A stretch of 64,000 nt of DNA from Ascidia mentula (taxonomy: Eukaryota > Chordata > Ascidiacea > Phlebobranchia > Ascidiidae), in assembly GCA_947561715.1 (NCBI GenBank), contig OX387199.1:8561001-8625000 (forward strand), read 5' to 3'. This document shows positions 30,701-45,700 of the stretch, piece by piece; within the stretch, counting starts at the first letter, position 1, and each line of letters begins with the position of its first letter. The position numbers and the translations under genes were made by a program. Below the pieces are notes generated by a model that saw only the letters and a program-made list of their open reading frames with translations, ran no database searches and had not been told where the DNA came from.

Positions 30701-33700
30701 GTTGATCCTGGGCAAATTGCCCAGGCAAAGTCCATTCGCATTGTGAAAGGTATTGATTCGTGAAATTTTTCTTTGTGTACATTAATCATTAATTATTTTG
30801 TTGTTTCTAGATCTTGCGATCAAGCAGGGTACAATGACTCCTTCAGAAGGCAGTGAGAGTCATGATGAAGCAGAAACTGATTCAGAATTCGACACTTTTC
30901 AGCAAGAATTCAAACTGCACAAAAATCATTATTACGAGGAAAAGTTTAAAGTCAAGGTTTGGCAAAAATTCTATCCATCACAAACAATTTTTGTGATATT
31001 GTTGTTTTTTAAGTACTTTTCTGGTTTGGCTCTGATTTTTGACAGTACCGAATCAAAAAATTGCAGTTCAGTGGCACAAGATTAAAATACGGCTTATTAT
31101 ATATATAATTAAATTCATTTGAAGTAGAAAATAACTTTGATTTTTTGTCTGTGGCCTATAGTTAACATACCTGTGGATTGTTCAAGGCCTCATGTATAAG
31201 TGTGTTTGTACCACTGTGAAGAGCATTGTTGCTTTTGCAGGCAAACCCTGAAGCCATCGATAGAATTGCATATGAATACATACTGGGATTGCAGTGGATT
31301 TGCCATTATTATTACAATGGTGTTCAATCATGGAGCTGGTAATTTCAATAAAGATAAATGAAACTTCACAAAAATGTATTTATCTTTAAATTACTTTGCT
31401 GCTTATTTTTGTATTTCATATTATACCAAATGCATACTGTTTATCCTTCCATCATTACTTATCTAAAACCAGTCAATCACCAAAAAGGAATAAAAAAAGA
31501 TGCATGAATTTGAACTTTAATATTAAATCTCTTTCAAATTTTTTTTGAAACCATGCAAATATTTATTGTTTTATGTTGATTATTCATCATATGTTATTAC
31601 TCAGGTACTATCCTTATCACTATTCTCCATATGTGTCCGATCTGAAGCGATTTTCCCACGTAAAACTGAAATTCAAGATGAGCAAGCCGTTCCTACCATT
31701 TCAGCAGTTAATGGCTGTTCTCCCAGCTGCCAGCAAAGACTGTGTGCCAGAAGCGCTATGGGTACTTTATGCACAGATCTTTGACTTTTGGAATTATCTT
31801 AACTTCAGTCATGTAGTTGTTTACACATAAATTAAAGTATTTATTGAAACATTTGTCTTATTTTTTTTGGAGAAAGTTTTGGGTCGTGGTTTACTTTGAG
31901 ATCAATGGTAAAAATTTCATTGCGAAATGTTACAAAGTTATTGCTGCCTTACAGCAAAAAATGAGAACACTTTGCATTCCGAACAAAAAAGCTGATATTC
32001 ATGTGTATGTTGCCAGAAATTGATGGACGAGGAAACCTCTGCTATTGGTGATTTTTACCCAACCAAGTTTGAGACAGATTTGAATGGAAAGCAACAAGAT
32101 TGGGAGGCAGTTGTTCTGATTCCATTCATTGATGAGGTGAATATTCAAAGTGGTCGATGTTCAATAAATCTCTGAATACCTCTGTTATTTAACCTGACAT
32201 TAATTTGTCTTTTATAATGACATGTTTTGCTTTAACAAGCATCTTCACTTTTGATGTAAGTTTTTTTTTCAAATCTTGTAATAGACTTTATTGATATAAC
32301 TTATGTTATGCTAAAGACATGCCTGCTGAAATATGTTGATTATGTGGAGTTTTCATTGTTCTTATGTAATGACCCACTTTTCTGTTTCTACTAAAAAATT
32401 GTTGTCATGTAGAACCGACTACTGAAGGCCATGGAACCTTGTATGCAAAAACTTTCGACTTCCGAGCACCGCCGTAATCAACCTGGACCCTGTCATCTCT
32501 ACCAACACGATCCAAACCAAATCTACTATGCCAAGTCGACTTTACCTGATGTGTTTCCAGATATAGAGTCTTGTTCGGCCAAGTAATATTGTGATCTTAT
32601 GACTCACTATTATAAACTATTTGTTAAATGTTGATATAGTTTGGTTTGCAAAATGTTACACAAGAAGCTGTTAGTTCATATACACTGATATAAGGTGTTT
32701 CGTTTTAAAATTTAGATCTATGTTAAAATAAGAAAAAAACATGCACTGTTTAAAAAATAGCAAAAACTGGTTAATTATTAGTTTGTAACGTTAACAAATC
32801 ATATATTTTTTTTGTATTTATATTGCTTGAAAGTAAATCTCTGCCTTTTCATAACTTTTCAGACAGACTCTAATCCCAACTCAACAGTGGCTAAAGAAAG
32901 ATTACCGAACTTATGTGAAAGGTTTATTGCCTGGTTGTCAGCTATCTGTCTACTATCATGGTTTTCCCACCCTATATCATCTCCCACACAGGTATAATAC
33001 AATCTAGGAACCAAGCTAACAATAACCATAACAATTATTTCCCTAAGTTTAGCAGTCGTGTTGAGAGACATATAATGTATGATAATAATATTTTCCTGTA
33101 TTGTGCTAAATGTATTTAAGACCTGTATAAGCTGCAGACAGATGGTCACTGTTTCGACCTAAAAGGTCTCATCAGTGCAGCTGGTGTGACTATCAGACGA
33201 CTTTGCTGACCAAACGGCCAAGCAAAGACTTCCACTTTGTGGTGACAAAACAATCACTGTCATCCGTATGGCACCAAACTAGATGCAACCTTACAGAGAA
33301 AACATTTAAGACATGTTTGCTTATTGTGCGTGTTTGTTGCAATGTATTGTAAAATATGACACATCCACATTTAGAATGCATCTTGTATAGGGCATTTCAG
33401 CATTAATGGACTCCCCAGTGTAATTGTAATACATTGTTTTATTTCAGATCTTACCTGAAGAAAGTTGGAGTGAGGGTTTTTCAAAGTATGAGCAGAGGAG
33501 AAAACATGATTCTCGAGATTTGCTCACCTGATGACAGACAAGAAGGTGTCCAAGATGACAGGGAGTCCTATGGCGCTTCAACAAATCCCAATGCTGTAAG
33601 AACCATTATATGTTTCTTTGAATAAGGTAGTGCATAAAGGGGCTTTGTATGTTGCAGCAATTTTGAAACAATTAAGTTGTATAGCAACTGTCACCTAGTA

Positions 33701-36700
33701 CAATTCCTCAAATTAAAGCTTCTAGTTATTTAGGAAAGCTTAAATCTTAGATATGTGATAGCTATTGTGTAACATTTCCACTTGGATCTCACATAAAACA
33801 TAAGCAAACACAATATTAATTCGTTTCTAAGAGCTTGGAGGAAATTGGTGAACGCTTGTTGGGGAATTCTGTGTATGTGAACTGGCCCCATATGGAGGAA
33901 GCCAAAGTAGTTGCTGTTTCTGATGGAAGAGTGAAGGTAAGTGCTTGCACACATGCTTTACTATGTACATAGGCTTTCATGTTTATATCTATGATATAAG
34001 TGAAATTAAATTGAGATTGTTTAAATGTAAATCATTAAAGTATATACCAAAAATTTTTTTCCACTGTGGCACATGAACTGTCCAATTTTCCGAATAAGTT
34101 TAAACATGCCAGTGCTTGAACTAGCAATTAGTAATTAGTAATTTTGCTTACTTTGTGTAGTACACATTACGAGAACAAGTGTCTGGATCACGGGGTTCAA
34201 ACCACCGTCTTGCGAGGAAAGAACTCTCGCAAAGAGAAAAGGATGAATACCGTGGAGAACTCCATGACATACATGAAAAGTATGGTTTAGTAATACCATA
34301 AACTATCATCAAAGTGCATTTTTTTTTAGCTTTTTTATTATGAGTTGAATCCTCAACACTTAATAATATGTACACATAAAATTTGCTATGTTTCTGCAAG
34401 CTATGAGTTTAAGAGTAAATCATGATATAATCGAGCTGCAGACGGTGTACAGTGCAACCTGTTTCAATCTTTTTACAATGTGGTCGCAACAAAGCGGAAT
34501 CGTATTTCTCTGGCAAGCCAAACTCCAGCTAGTCAACAAGCTACACTAATAAGCTCTGTACATGCTCCACATCTTAACAGCTATAAAATGTTTTCGTTTG
34601 TCAAGATCTTGTAATACTTTAGCAGATCACATAACTCACTGGTTTTAATATATATCTTTATTTCATCAAACATTACAATTTATTTTTAGGTACCTGTTCA
34701 GGCACGGAATCGAAGTCGGCCAGACAAATGTTGTGGTTTTTGCACAGCTGTTACAAGGGCGCAAATATATCTGTGGTAAACGAGGTGAGATAACGCTGGA
34801 GAAACAGTGGTCGAATGCACCTTCAGCCTTTCCTCTTCAAGCAACCATAAAGGTTTGTTCAGTTTGCTGCACGTTGTTGTTACTTACAATATTATAACTT
34901 TGAGATTAAGAAATGTTGTTATTGCTTTAGTTTTTTTTTTAATTTAAGAAAGAAGCCACTCCTGAGTTTTTTTGGTTTGTATCCAAAGGGTTTACTATGT
35001 ATATACAGTTGTAACTTTTACAGTTGGTGGGCGGGCTTTAAATACGCTAACGAAATCAGACCTTAAATAAAAAGCCCTTAATAAACATTAACTTGTTGCA
35101 TTTATGTTTACATATTGGTGGATATACTAGCTTATGTTCATGAGACATTGAAACTAGTACAATGTCCTTTATGTGGATTCATGTTGCTATTAAGATTTCA
35201 ATGTTAAAACTTGACACAAGTAGATTTTTTCTATTGGTGATTATTTGAAATGATTTAAATATAGTTTTCAAAATTTAAAAAGCTGTATAAACAATTGTTG
35301 TATTATGAACTTTGATAGATATGTGAAAGAACTACAACAGTAATCTGTTTTATATTTATTCAACTTGAGAAAGGGTCGTGTCAAAAAAATGTTGTAAAAT
35401 AATATGACAGCAGCATACAATCAGCAAAAAACAATTTTAACTACTGATTGTTTGCAAATAAATCCTTACCAATGTGTTTTGTAGAATATATCAGTCAAAG
35501 ACCCATCATTTAAGAAACTAAAGACCTTGGCTGAGCTCTTTCCACCCAAAGCGGAGGTTTTTAACTTGGGTGTCCCAAACTATGGTTGCTATGGGACTGT
35601 AAGTATCATTAATGAATGCGGTTGTCACATCATTTTTGTTACTTACGTGGTGATTCTTAGGTATTGCAAGCCCAAGATGGCCATGCCACTGTCAACTTTC
35701 AAGTGCCAGACGAACCTGATTTTGCTGATGTTGCTGCTCAATCAGATGTGAGTACGAGTAAGGCCTATGGAAATAATTTTGTAGAGTTTTGTGTGTATTG
35801 GTGGCAATTGCTTGAGTATTTAATGATTTTGCAATTGCTATAGAGATAATTATAAAAAAATAACTATTTTTATGTCTTTTTGATTTCCGATTTATTATTA
35901 AAAATTGGAATTATTTTCTGTTTACTGATAATATTTTAATTCTACGCTAGTCTCATGTGTTAAATTTGTATTAACTAAGGTAAAACCCCACGACTTTTTT
36001 GCTAACTTTTAATATTAATGCTTTGTGATTCTTTAGAAACTGTCTTCATATCAGCCAAGTTGGAGATTGGCCTCTACCATCGGAATTTCCAACTTTCTTC
36101 TTTGTAGAATAACTGGCTCTATCTACATATTTTAGTAAGAAAAAAACTTCTTTTCCAAAAGCAAAAGACTGAATTTTGTGTTAATTTTGTTTCAGTCCAG
36201 TAACTAGAAAATGGAATGTGGGACTGAACCTGAGATTCTCAAAGGAAAATGCTGGTATTGCTGGTTTTACCAAGAAATCAAGAAACGAATGGTTATATTC
36301 TGATGCTGTGGGACAAGTCCTCCGAGCTTATGTGGAAAAGTATGTCTGTCTAAACACGTTTTTTATTTCAAAAGTACTGTTCACTTGTACCCTATATTAA
36401 GATATTGGTTACTAAAGTCAAATATATTTAATTATTTCAGGTTTCCAGAGGTGTTTTCTTATCTGGAAAGTGTATTGAACAATGGAAGTGAATCACAAAT
36501 TGATGCGGAGGCAATGTTTGGTGAAGATAATGTGTAAGTTACTATTGAAAGAAAACCTGATTTATGTTTAAACAGAACCCAAGTGGCCATTACAGATTTT
36601 GTTAATTTGTTTTGTCAAAATTGCATAGGTCTTACTCTACCTTGGTAAACACACTATTGTTCTGTATGTGTAGGGGAATTGTTTTATATTTTATTCCTTA

Positions 36701-39700
36701 TCGTGTTATATTCATAATCACATGAAAAGTCTCAAAATGTGCTTAATATTTGCTGTGATGTGTGAAAATTATGCTGCAGGCATGACAAGTTGCAAGAGTT
36801 GTCAAAATGGTTGAAATCTCAGCCATGTTATGATGGACAGAAAGTCCATGAAAGCTCTACTACTGTGGAACCACCCGTCATCAAAGCCATAGATGATGCC
36901 CTGACACAGTTTAAGGTGAATAATAGTTTCGGGCAAAAGATGTTTGTTTTACACATGTTTAGTGTGTTTTGTTTACATTTTGCTTCACATAGATCGAGTT
37001 TACTGAATGATCCTGTCAGTTTTTCTTTGTAAATTATAGAGGATATTTAAGCAGTAAGTTTTACTTCAGAATGCAGAAAAGGATGCTATGAAAGAAGTTG
37101 AGGTTGGAGTTCGTCCCCATTTTCTCTATCGACCTCTCACCCAACAAGGAACGCTGATTCCTGACAAAAGTGCACAGCACCATCTACTGGACAGGTATTG
37201 AAAAAACGCAAAATAGAAACCATAAGGCCTTCCCATGCTATGTGTGTTCCAAGCACAATTAACCTTGCCCATTATTTTTTTTTACCCGTAGAGTGGTAAA
37301 TGTGCGTGATGGCTACACTGTGCCTCTTGGATATCGTGGAACTATTGTGGGAATTCACAGTGGCACCAAGAATGGAAAGGATACAATGTTTGATGTTTTG
37401 TTTGACAGAGAATTCCTCGGTGGCCTTACTTTAGGGTATTCAAAATTTTATTTTTAGGAATTGTAAGTTTGTCCTGAAAGGTTTTAATCCTTTTGCAATC
37501 AAAGTCTGATTTCAAATTCAAAAATAATTTTTTTTTTGTCTAATTCTGTAAAAGTAATTTTTCAGTGTGTAAACTGTTGACATTGTTTGCAAGCCTAATA
37601 TAGGAACAAGACTGCAAGGAGTAAGCTATTATATATAGATATTACAGGGCTCTAATTAGCGGTAAAAAACGTATCGCAAAAACGTTAATATTTGTTTCGT
37701 CATACATCGCCATCGTTTCATTGACTTGCGCAATAGAGGCTTCACAAAATGCGAGGATTGAAAGAAACGTGCCAAGAAACGTTAACAACGTTGTTTGCAT
37801 CAGCGCTTGTTGTGTGTACGAATGAATAGATAAAAAGGCTAAAAAAGGCTTATAATCTGCTGCGTGTTGCATCGCAATAATCCTAAAAACGGTTTGCAAC
37901 AACTCCAAAAACGGTTCGCAATTTGCGAATTGCGAACTGCTAATTCGAATCCTGTGTTACTACTTTATTTCATGCTTTTTTAGAGGCCGCTGTCCTGACA
38001 GAAGAGGTTATAAACTTCCAGCATGTGCAATAATTAATCTTTCCTATGGCGATAGATTGTTAAATAAAGGCAACAAGCCAGTCGCAGTCGTGCGCCCAAG
38101 TCACCAAATTGTAAGTTTGTTCAAAAACACTTGATAATGTTTGGTTGAAATTCTGTTTTTTTTATTCACAGAGCAGCCCACACCAATCTGGTCTGCCCTC
38201 TGGTGGTCCCAACATGGGACACGGTCATTTTGTTCAGTCGCGTCACTCTGCTTTCAGACCTGCCTTTAAGAACCCCCACCGAAAGGTAATTTGAATATTT
38301 ATGAATCATTGTCTTTTGGAAAAACTTGGTGTATTTAGTCCTCACCCAAGCAACAGCCGAACCAACCTGTGCAGTTGCTCCAGCGTGGAAGTCAGCCCCG
38401 CCCCCTGCACCCCTCTTCAGTGTAAGTGTTAAAGGAAATCTAAGCACTCCCTTTTTTTTAAAAAAAAAATATTTAAATGCTCAATTTAACTCAAAAAAGG
38501 CAGAAATATTTTTATGAAAAAATTTCATGTAAAACTCTCTTAGAAAAACTTTTATTTATATTTAGTTCATGTAATATTTTGGTATATAATGTCTGGTTTA
38601 CTACAACCCTTGAACAAATTATGTGTTTGGATGTAAACATGTGCTCTTTTTGCAACAGCCCTTCAAAGAAAACAGTTCAACAATCCAGCACCAGTGACAG
38701 CAACTTTGAGGATATGTGGAACAGCCTCATGCTAAGCAGCCCTCAACTTCAGTCTCAAAACAAGCAGCATTCTTCTCATGGTACCAGAAATTTCACTTCT
38801 AAATCATCAGCACCAACAAAGCAAAGTCCACCAACTTCTAATCAAGATGATGATGTGGTCTTGTCTATGTTAAAGGTGATTTTCTACCAAATATCTTTAA
38901 ACACAGTTTAGAACACAGAGTATAAACCAGTAGTTCCCAGTCATGTGGCAATATGTATTGCCCTGGAGGAACCCATTTTTTTGTTGTTGAGACAAATTTT
39001 AATTATAAATATTTGCTGCCGATGAGATGCCAGGGTGTTGTGTTTTTTACTGTACAATGTATATACTGAGTCTTTTTGTTTTCTGAGGAAATATGTACTG
39101 CTTTTTAAATATGAAAATTTAAATCTTATTTTTTTTAATAGGCTGCTCAAACCCTGCCGAAAGTAATTTCCTCCAAAACCTCCAACTCCAAACAGCAAGA
39201 ACATCAATCCGGGCACTCCATGAATATGACTAAAACTCGTATGTCAACAAACAACAGCAATAACTCTGTGGTCAGTGCACTAAAAAATACTTAAAATACT
39301 GCATAAATGTTGGTCTGTCCTTTCTATGATTCTGTATTTTATTTTATATGTTGGAATTTTATTGTCCTTTTTTTTAAAAAAAAACACTTTTATACTTGTA
39401 GGATATGACAAAAAAGTTAAAGGAATCTTTAAATATATCAACCCCCAAAGCATCTACCAGCGAAGGTAATAACTATAATTTTTTATGGTAGCTAATTTTC
39501 CATAGTTGTTAAAAGTGCAGCACTATTGGTTTCCACAGTGAAGCAACCTGACCAACAGGCCTTGAACCAGCTGCTAACTTCCCTTAAGCTTTCAAACACA
39601 AACCAGCAACAAGTACATCCACCAACCACTGCCATTACCACCAGCATTCCAACCACCATAAATCATCCAATACCTTTACAAAAGCTGCTGGCAAAAAATA

Positions 39701-42700
39701 AACCAGATCCAATAGAAAAGTTGTTGACTCCTGACAGCTTTGTGGTGTCTATGACAGGAACCATTTCCACTGATGGTCATAATGACAAGATGGTGTTTAC
39801 CAACGAAAACCAACCTTTTGCCACTGGCAGGGTACAAAGCACATCCGCATTCCTCAAGGTAAGAAATGTATGTGTGTATAATACCTGTGCTGTTCATTTG
39901 TGTTTGAAAACAATTGTCACATAAAACAAATGTGTGGTGGTTTGGCTTTAATTTAGGAAGCAGTGGCATTGAAAAAACACACTAACCTACATTAAACATC
40001 ATGTTACACATGACATGAAAACCAGCACTTCCATAGATTTAATTTTTAGGCAAATATTCATTGTTAAACAAATTATGTCACTGTTTAATAAACATGAAGA
40101 AACAGTGCCATTCTGATACATCTCCTGGGGTTTGAAACATATCGTTTCTTAACCGCCTGTAGTCACCGATGTGTAATGCAATATATGGGAACAATTGTTG
40201 AAAACCCAGAAACATGTTATTAAAAGGGCAAAAATCCCATTGAGAGTAATGTGTCTGCTGCCATTCTGTGCGAAGACTTCCTGTTGCAACGCGTGTCCCA
40301 GTGACAAAAAACACTTGCTTGGCGGTGGCATGTCTAGGTTAATGTAGAACTGCTGTCAATCAGTGTATGCTGCTGTCGACAAAGGTGTGTTGTCAATATC
40401 TAACTGCATTCATGCAGTGTGGCATATAATGTGTATTGGAGTATGTAGAAGCAGCAGTTACAAAGCAAAAGGGCAGTCATTATTATACTTTGAAATATGT
40501 GTAAGACTAATTTTTTGTTGACCAGTATGCATGACATGTTGACCAATTTAAAAAAGGGCTACTATACTTGCATATATGCATGTTGGCAGTCCTTCGTAAA
40601 TCTGCAACCCAGTCGCTGATTAGTTGGTCAGCAAAACTGGTTCAGTTTCAATGATAAAGTAAATTTGTACATAACATTCAAGAATTTAATTCATTTCATT
40701 AAGATTTAGTGTGTGTATTTTTGTCCCAACTCTTCCACGTCTAACCTAACCAGTGCACCAGTGCACCAGACAGCAGTGTGGAGTGTCAGGCCAGCTTTGT
40801 GAATGTTTGTCCAGTTCTGTCACATAATGCCTACACTTCCTACCAGGAAGCTGTTGATGCCGCTCAATGGCTTTATCTCATGTCTGATAAAAACTTGCTG
40901 CAGTATAGCAACTAAGTGGCCTGTGGCCTGCTGTAAAAGACTATTGTTGTGAGGTGGCAAATTGGGATAAATGATGTTTGTGAGGTCCACCTATGACATG
41001 TTGCATTAGTCACAGATGGTATTCTAGGTTGTTGAAGGCACAGGCCTGACATGTTGTTTAGAAAATGTTTTTTTTTCTTGTGTATATATGTTTAATTCAA
41101 TTGTAGCATAGTAGTGAAATGGATTTAGCTGGGAGGTTTTGAAGATACAGATGTGTTTTTTTTTAAAGTAAATAGAGAAAAATTGCTTAGATCAACATAA
41201 AGGAAGTAGGTGACGTTAAGCATAAGATAACAAACCGATTAAGCAAAACTACACCTCTTTAACTAACTATCAAATTAATCATAAAATTTTCTTTTTGAAA
41301 CAAAAACTAAACACTCTCATTCTGAGATTTGTTCTGTAGAAGTAGAAACTGCACATGGGTATTTGTTGTAAAACTTGTCGCTGACACAGTGTTAAAATAG
41401 TGATCTGCTGCGATATGACAATCAAGCCTAACTTATAGCATGCGGATCTCTACGTCCTATCATCCCTGTTGCTTTGAGACTATTACCTCTTGGAGTATTT
41501 GCTGCACTTTTCTCTGGTCCATTTCAATAAACGCCTCAACACTGTATAGAATTAACAATATGGGAACACGCTACTGGGATGAAATAGATTGGTATATAAA
41601 GGTACATTTACAGGGTGTTTTTGTATTGTGTTACTCATTTTGCAGTAGTTTTTCTCTCCAGCAACCCAGCGAAATCATTGTCTGGCATACCAAATTTCAT
41701 ATCTTTTTGTTTATTGGATATTGTGTATGTGATCAACAGTTAAAACCCATGATTTTAAACAATGCCCCCAACCATGGTCTGTCAGGGATCCAAAGCATGT
41801 CACTATATTGATAAGATCAAGTCTGTATTTCATCTAAGTCTGATTTGTGTATATATGGATGGCAACATTGCTGGCTGAGTAGGAACTGTCTACATAACAA
41901 ATTTTGTGGATCATAGTGGCCCCATAAAAAAATTATTAATATCAGTGGGTTGTAAGAAGAAAGAGAGTTGGGAACCCAAGTCGTTCCACTTGTTTTTATT
42001 GATTGATCATGGAAGTAACTTTTTTGTATAAAGACTGTATATATTGTTTGTTTAATTATACTCCTGGTAACTAATTCCAGGGATCACTTCCCATTCCCGA
42101 CCCATAGTTGCAATGATTTCCAACCTTTGCTTTCAATGACATTTATCGGAAATATGTTTTCTGGATTAAAATCTATTTCACTCTAAAGCATTATACTTAT
42201 GAAATAAAGAAATTGGCTTTAGTCATGTGGTTTTCTTAAAAGTTGATATTGATTGACCACCTTTACAGGAAGGCACTGAAAAACTGTGTGAAATTCTCAG
42301 CCTTGGAAGCCAGGAAGGTAAAATAAAAGAGGAGTCTGAATGTGGGACAACATGGTCAACCGCATCAAATGGTCAGTATTTCTTAACATCAGAATTAATT
42401 CAATGTCTGGCTGTATTTAGCTAGCAAGATCATGGCAAGTCAACAAAGCTGCACTGATGAGATTTTTAGTCATAACAATGATCCTATCTGTAACTCACTT
42501 AAATTAAATACAGTATTGCCTAACTTTAGTGTGCATTAGCCAATGTTGAATGAAGTACTGTTGAATGGTTTTATTAGTATTTGAAATACTTTTCTTGTTT
42601 ACTTTCTGAAGAAATAAACAAATTTCTAATGTGATAACTGTGTTCGTTTTTGTCGGCTTGTGAAATATTCTCCATGCAGTAATTTTCTATTCAACGTTAG

Positions 42701-45700
42701 TATCTCTTTCCTGATTGCAGAAGGAGAGCAACTTGGTGATGGATGTGAAAGTGACTCGGCAAGCCAGCAGGATGATCGACACAATAGCAATAAAGTGTAG
42801 GTGGTAGTTTTGCTTTAACAGCTGCTCATGCCTGTGGTTTCCTATTTTTCATCTACATAATAATATGCATACAACAAACAAAGAAATCAGTATTGGTCTT
42901 TCATCAAAGGAAGACCAAGTAAACAATACTTCATATGAAACACACTTTCTGCTAGATTTGGTTAGTACAAGTCTTTCATACAATAATGCATTTATTTGCC
43001 CGTAGTTTTTTAAGAGATTAAAACATGGAGCTATCAAACTGGTGTGGCATGCTAAGTTTAGAGAAGTCGTTTGGCTATTTTGGTGACTTCCTGGTTGCTG
43101 TGATAGTTCTGCCTATTCAACAGTTATCTTGTCTTCCTTTTCAATTGTTCTGTATTTAAAGCCTCGCAGTTCAGTGCCAGCATGGAAATAAACATTTCAT
43201 TTTAAAGAATATCACAAATGTATCCAAAACTTTTTGGATTTAGCTGTGACATGTGTTTGCATTACCATCTTTAAAAATACTTTTGAGTCAAAGGCTGTAG
43301 TGTGTGACTTAAATTCTATGCAATTATTGCAGATTATTTGCATACTCCAGAAAATCCTCAAACATTTTTTTTTAGTGATGGCGAAAAGGAAAAAAAGAAT
43401 TTATCTGAGGAGGAAGATGAAGTGCGATCCACCTCAGTTGAAGACGCACAAACAAGTAAGGTCTTTATGCTCGCTTGTAAATGTGAAACACAGGTTGACT
43501 TGAAGCAGTGTTCTTCAAGTGGTAATACTGCACCCAAATACATTCCCATAGTCTATGAAACATATTGGGCCAAATTGTAGGAAACATAATTTTTCGTGTA
43601 ACTAGAGTTCATCAGGAAAACTGCTGTATGTTAAACGACACAGAAGGTTGGAATTTTGTCGTGTTATTTGTTTTCTGTATAGAGAGACATCATGTAGTTG
43701 TATATATTTTGTGCAAAGTAACAGATCTATAATACAAAGGCTACACACAAAAATGGGCTTACATGTAGGTTTGTTTTATCTAACATAGCACTTGCAGTTT
43801 GTGGGTCTAGTAAGACACAATTTGTGATTATATCTTCAAAAGATCGGGCATTGCGATACCATCAAAACAGTTTGACGTAAATCAGTTGATTTTTTCCAAG
43901 TAAATATTTTCATGCCCCAAAATGACAAGAAAGCTTAAAATGTTGGCTTGATTGTTTTATTTCCAGACAATTTTGGCATATTTTCGATAACATCGCTAAC
44001 ATGGACGTTTCATTTTCGTTGTGGTAGAATTGTTTGTGCATTGGTTATAGAGCTAGAGAAACGTTAGGCATTGACAATACAGGATGACGCCAGGCAGTTT
44101 CAATTCCAGGTTTTAGTTTCATTGGAAATGTTTGAATGACACATCATCAGAATCACACATAATTCGCATGCCTACGGTAAATTTTTTGATGACATTAGAA
44201 CATCCCGCTTGTGTTCCTGTTATTGACACGGGAAGACAAACCGTTCAGCGAATTGCATTGATGAAGGGTCGTCGTGATCTGTTTATTTCTGATACAGATG
44301 TTGCTTAAATTCATTTCTCTGTCAGGATCCGTTGGTATTAAATTTTGTGGCGAAGGTTACCAGGGCTCAGGACAATACTTCATGCACTAAAAGGGTGATT
44401 CTAATTTTGTTAGCAAACTTGAAATCAGAGACATGTATTTTTAATACTATATATGTTTACAGGGAAGGAAGATTTATTATATTGGCAAAAAAACATATTC
44501 ATACAAATCTATAACGCAGTAGTATTTCCGATTTCATCTGTTTAAACAATCTGGTTTAACAGTGAAATTATTCCAGGAAATTACATTACAAATCTGGGTG
44601 GTACCTGCCCCCGGCCTGTTGAACGCCAATTGATGCCCATTGTATTAAGCACGATAGCGTGGCGTTCAAAAATGTGTGTTGTATTCGATTTTGAAACCTG
44701 TGTTTCCAGCAATTTTTACAAATTGTTACTGGGCTAACGTTTACGCCAAACAGGTTCAAACAACTTTAACCCGTTACGCCGTATTAATTTGAATTTGTAT
44801 ACTTCAGACCCACGAGCTGGGATCAGAACAAACCTGGATGAGTTGCTGGAGTGGTGCAAGACGAACAAAGTTTTCGTGCCCATCTACACCTGCTCGGAAT
44901 TACCACAGGTCGGCTTGACCCGGGTTAATTATCTTCTGTTACAAATTGCACGTTTTAGTGCAGAGCCCGTCGCACAACCTTCGTCGTTTAAGCTCGCCTG
45001 TTCGGGAGTTTATTAAAAATTTAAGTGACTTCCGGCTACCACTCGAGCGCCTTAAATATGTCTGTGACGAGCTGCCGTTACTGCCCCAGCATAAAATCAC
45101 GTTTCAAAAATGCCCCGTGGCTTTATTGCCAATGAGATTTTGTTTCCCTGTGTTTTTTTTTTAATTTCGCCGCCCTTATTTTTTTTGGCATCCTATGTCT
45201 TACTTTATACACATGGTAATTTTTTTATGTCGTAGGAAAGGTTTCAAATCATTTTGTGCGTAGCATGTACTTGCAAGCATTTCCGGTTCAGTTGTTTCTT
45301 GCGCCTTTTGTAATCAAGACAGTACAAAACAGTTTTCTTTCTTATTCAAGAGTCGCAATTCAACATTTTTTTCAACCTAATGCAAAGGTATATTTTAAAT
45401 CTACTTATCAACCTTTTTAATATTATTTTGTTATTGCAGAATGGAATGTTACAAGTCACCGTTCAATTGTGGAACGGGGCACGTTTTCACAGTTTGCCTT
45501 GCGTCTCCAAGGAACAAGCAACTGAAATGGCCGCATCTTTGGCTCTCAGCTATGTGGTGCGTGTCCGTTTAAATGTCACTGTATTACAGTAATAGTATTA
45601 CTGTTTATCATTTTATTATCAACCCCAAAATGCATTGTTTGGCAATATTGTCGTCGTCAAACTAAAATTGATGATTTTTTTAATATGTCGTGGCAACAGG

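Noticed and set aside
41440-41811. 123-codon frame in the large XRN1 intron
   Set aside because: No recognisable family, no splice signals in a useful place, and low-complexity hydrophobic content; probably chance.
43588-43625. TTCATCAG...TTTTTCG as a hammerhead on the - strand
   Set aside because: CTGATGA and GAAA boxes are there, but helix II does not close next to GAAA and no helix I or III pairing is visible.
44150-44200. CATCATCAG motif as a further hammerhead
   Set aside because: On the - strand CTGATGA is present but no GAAA box or pairing helices follow.
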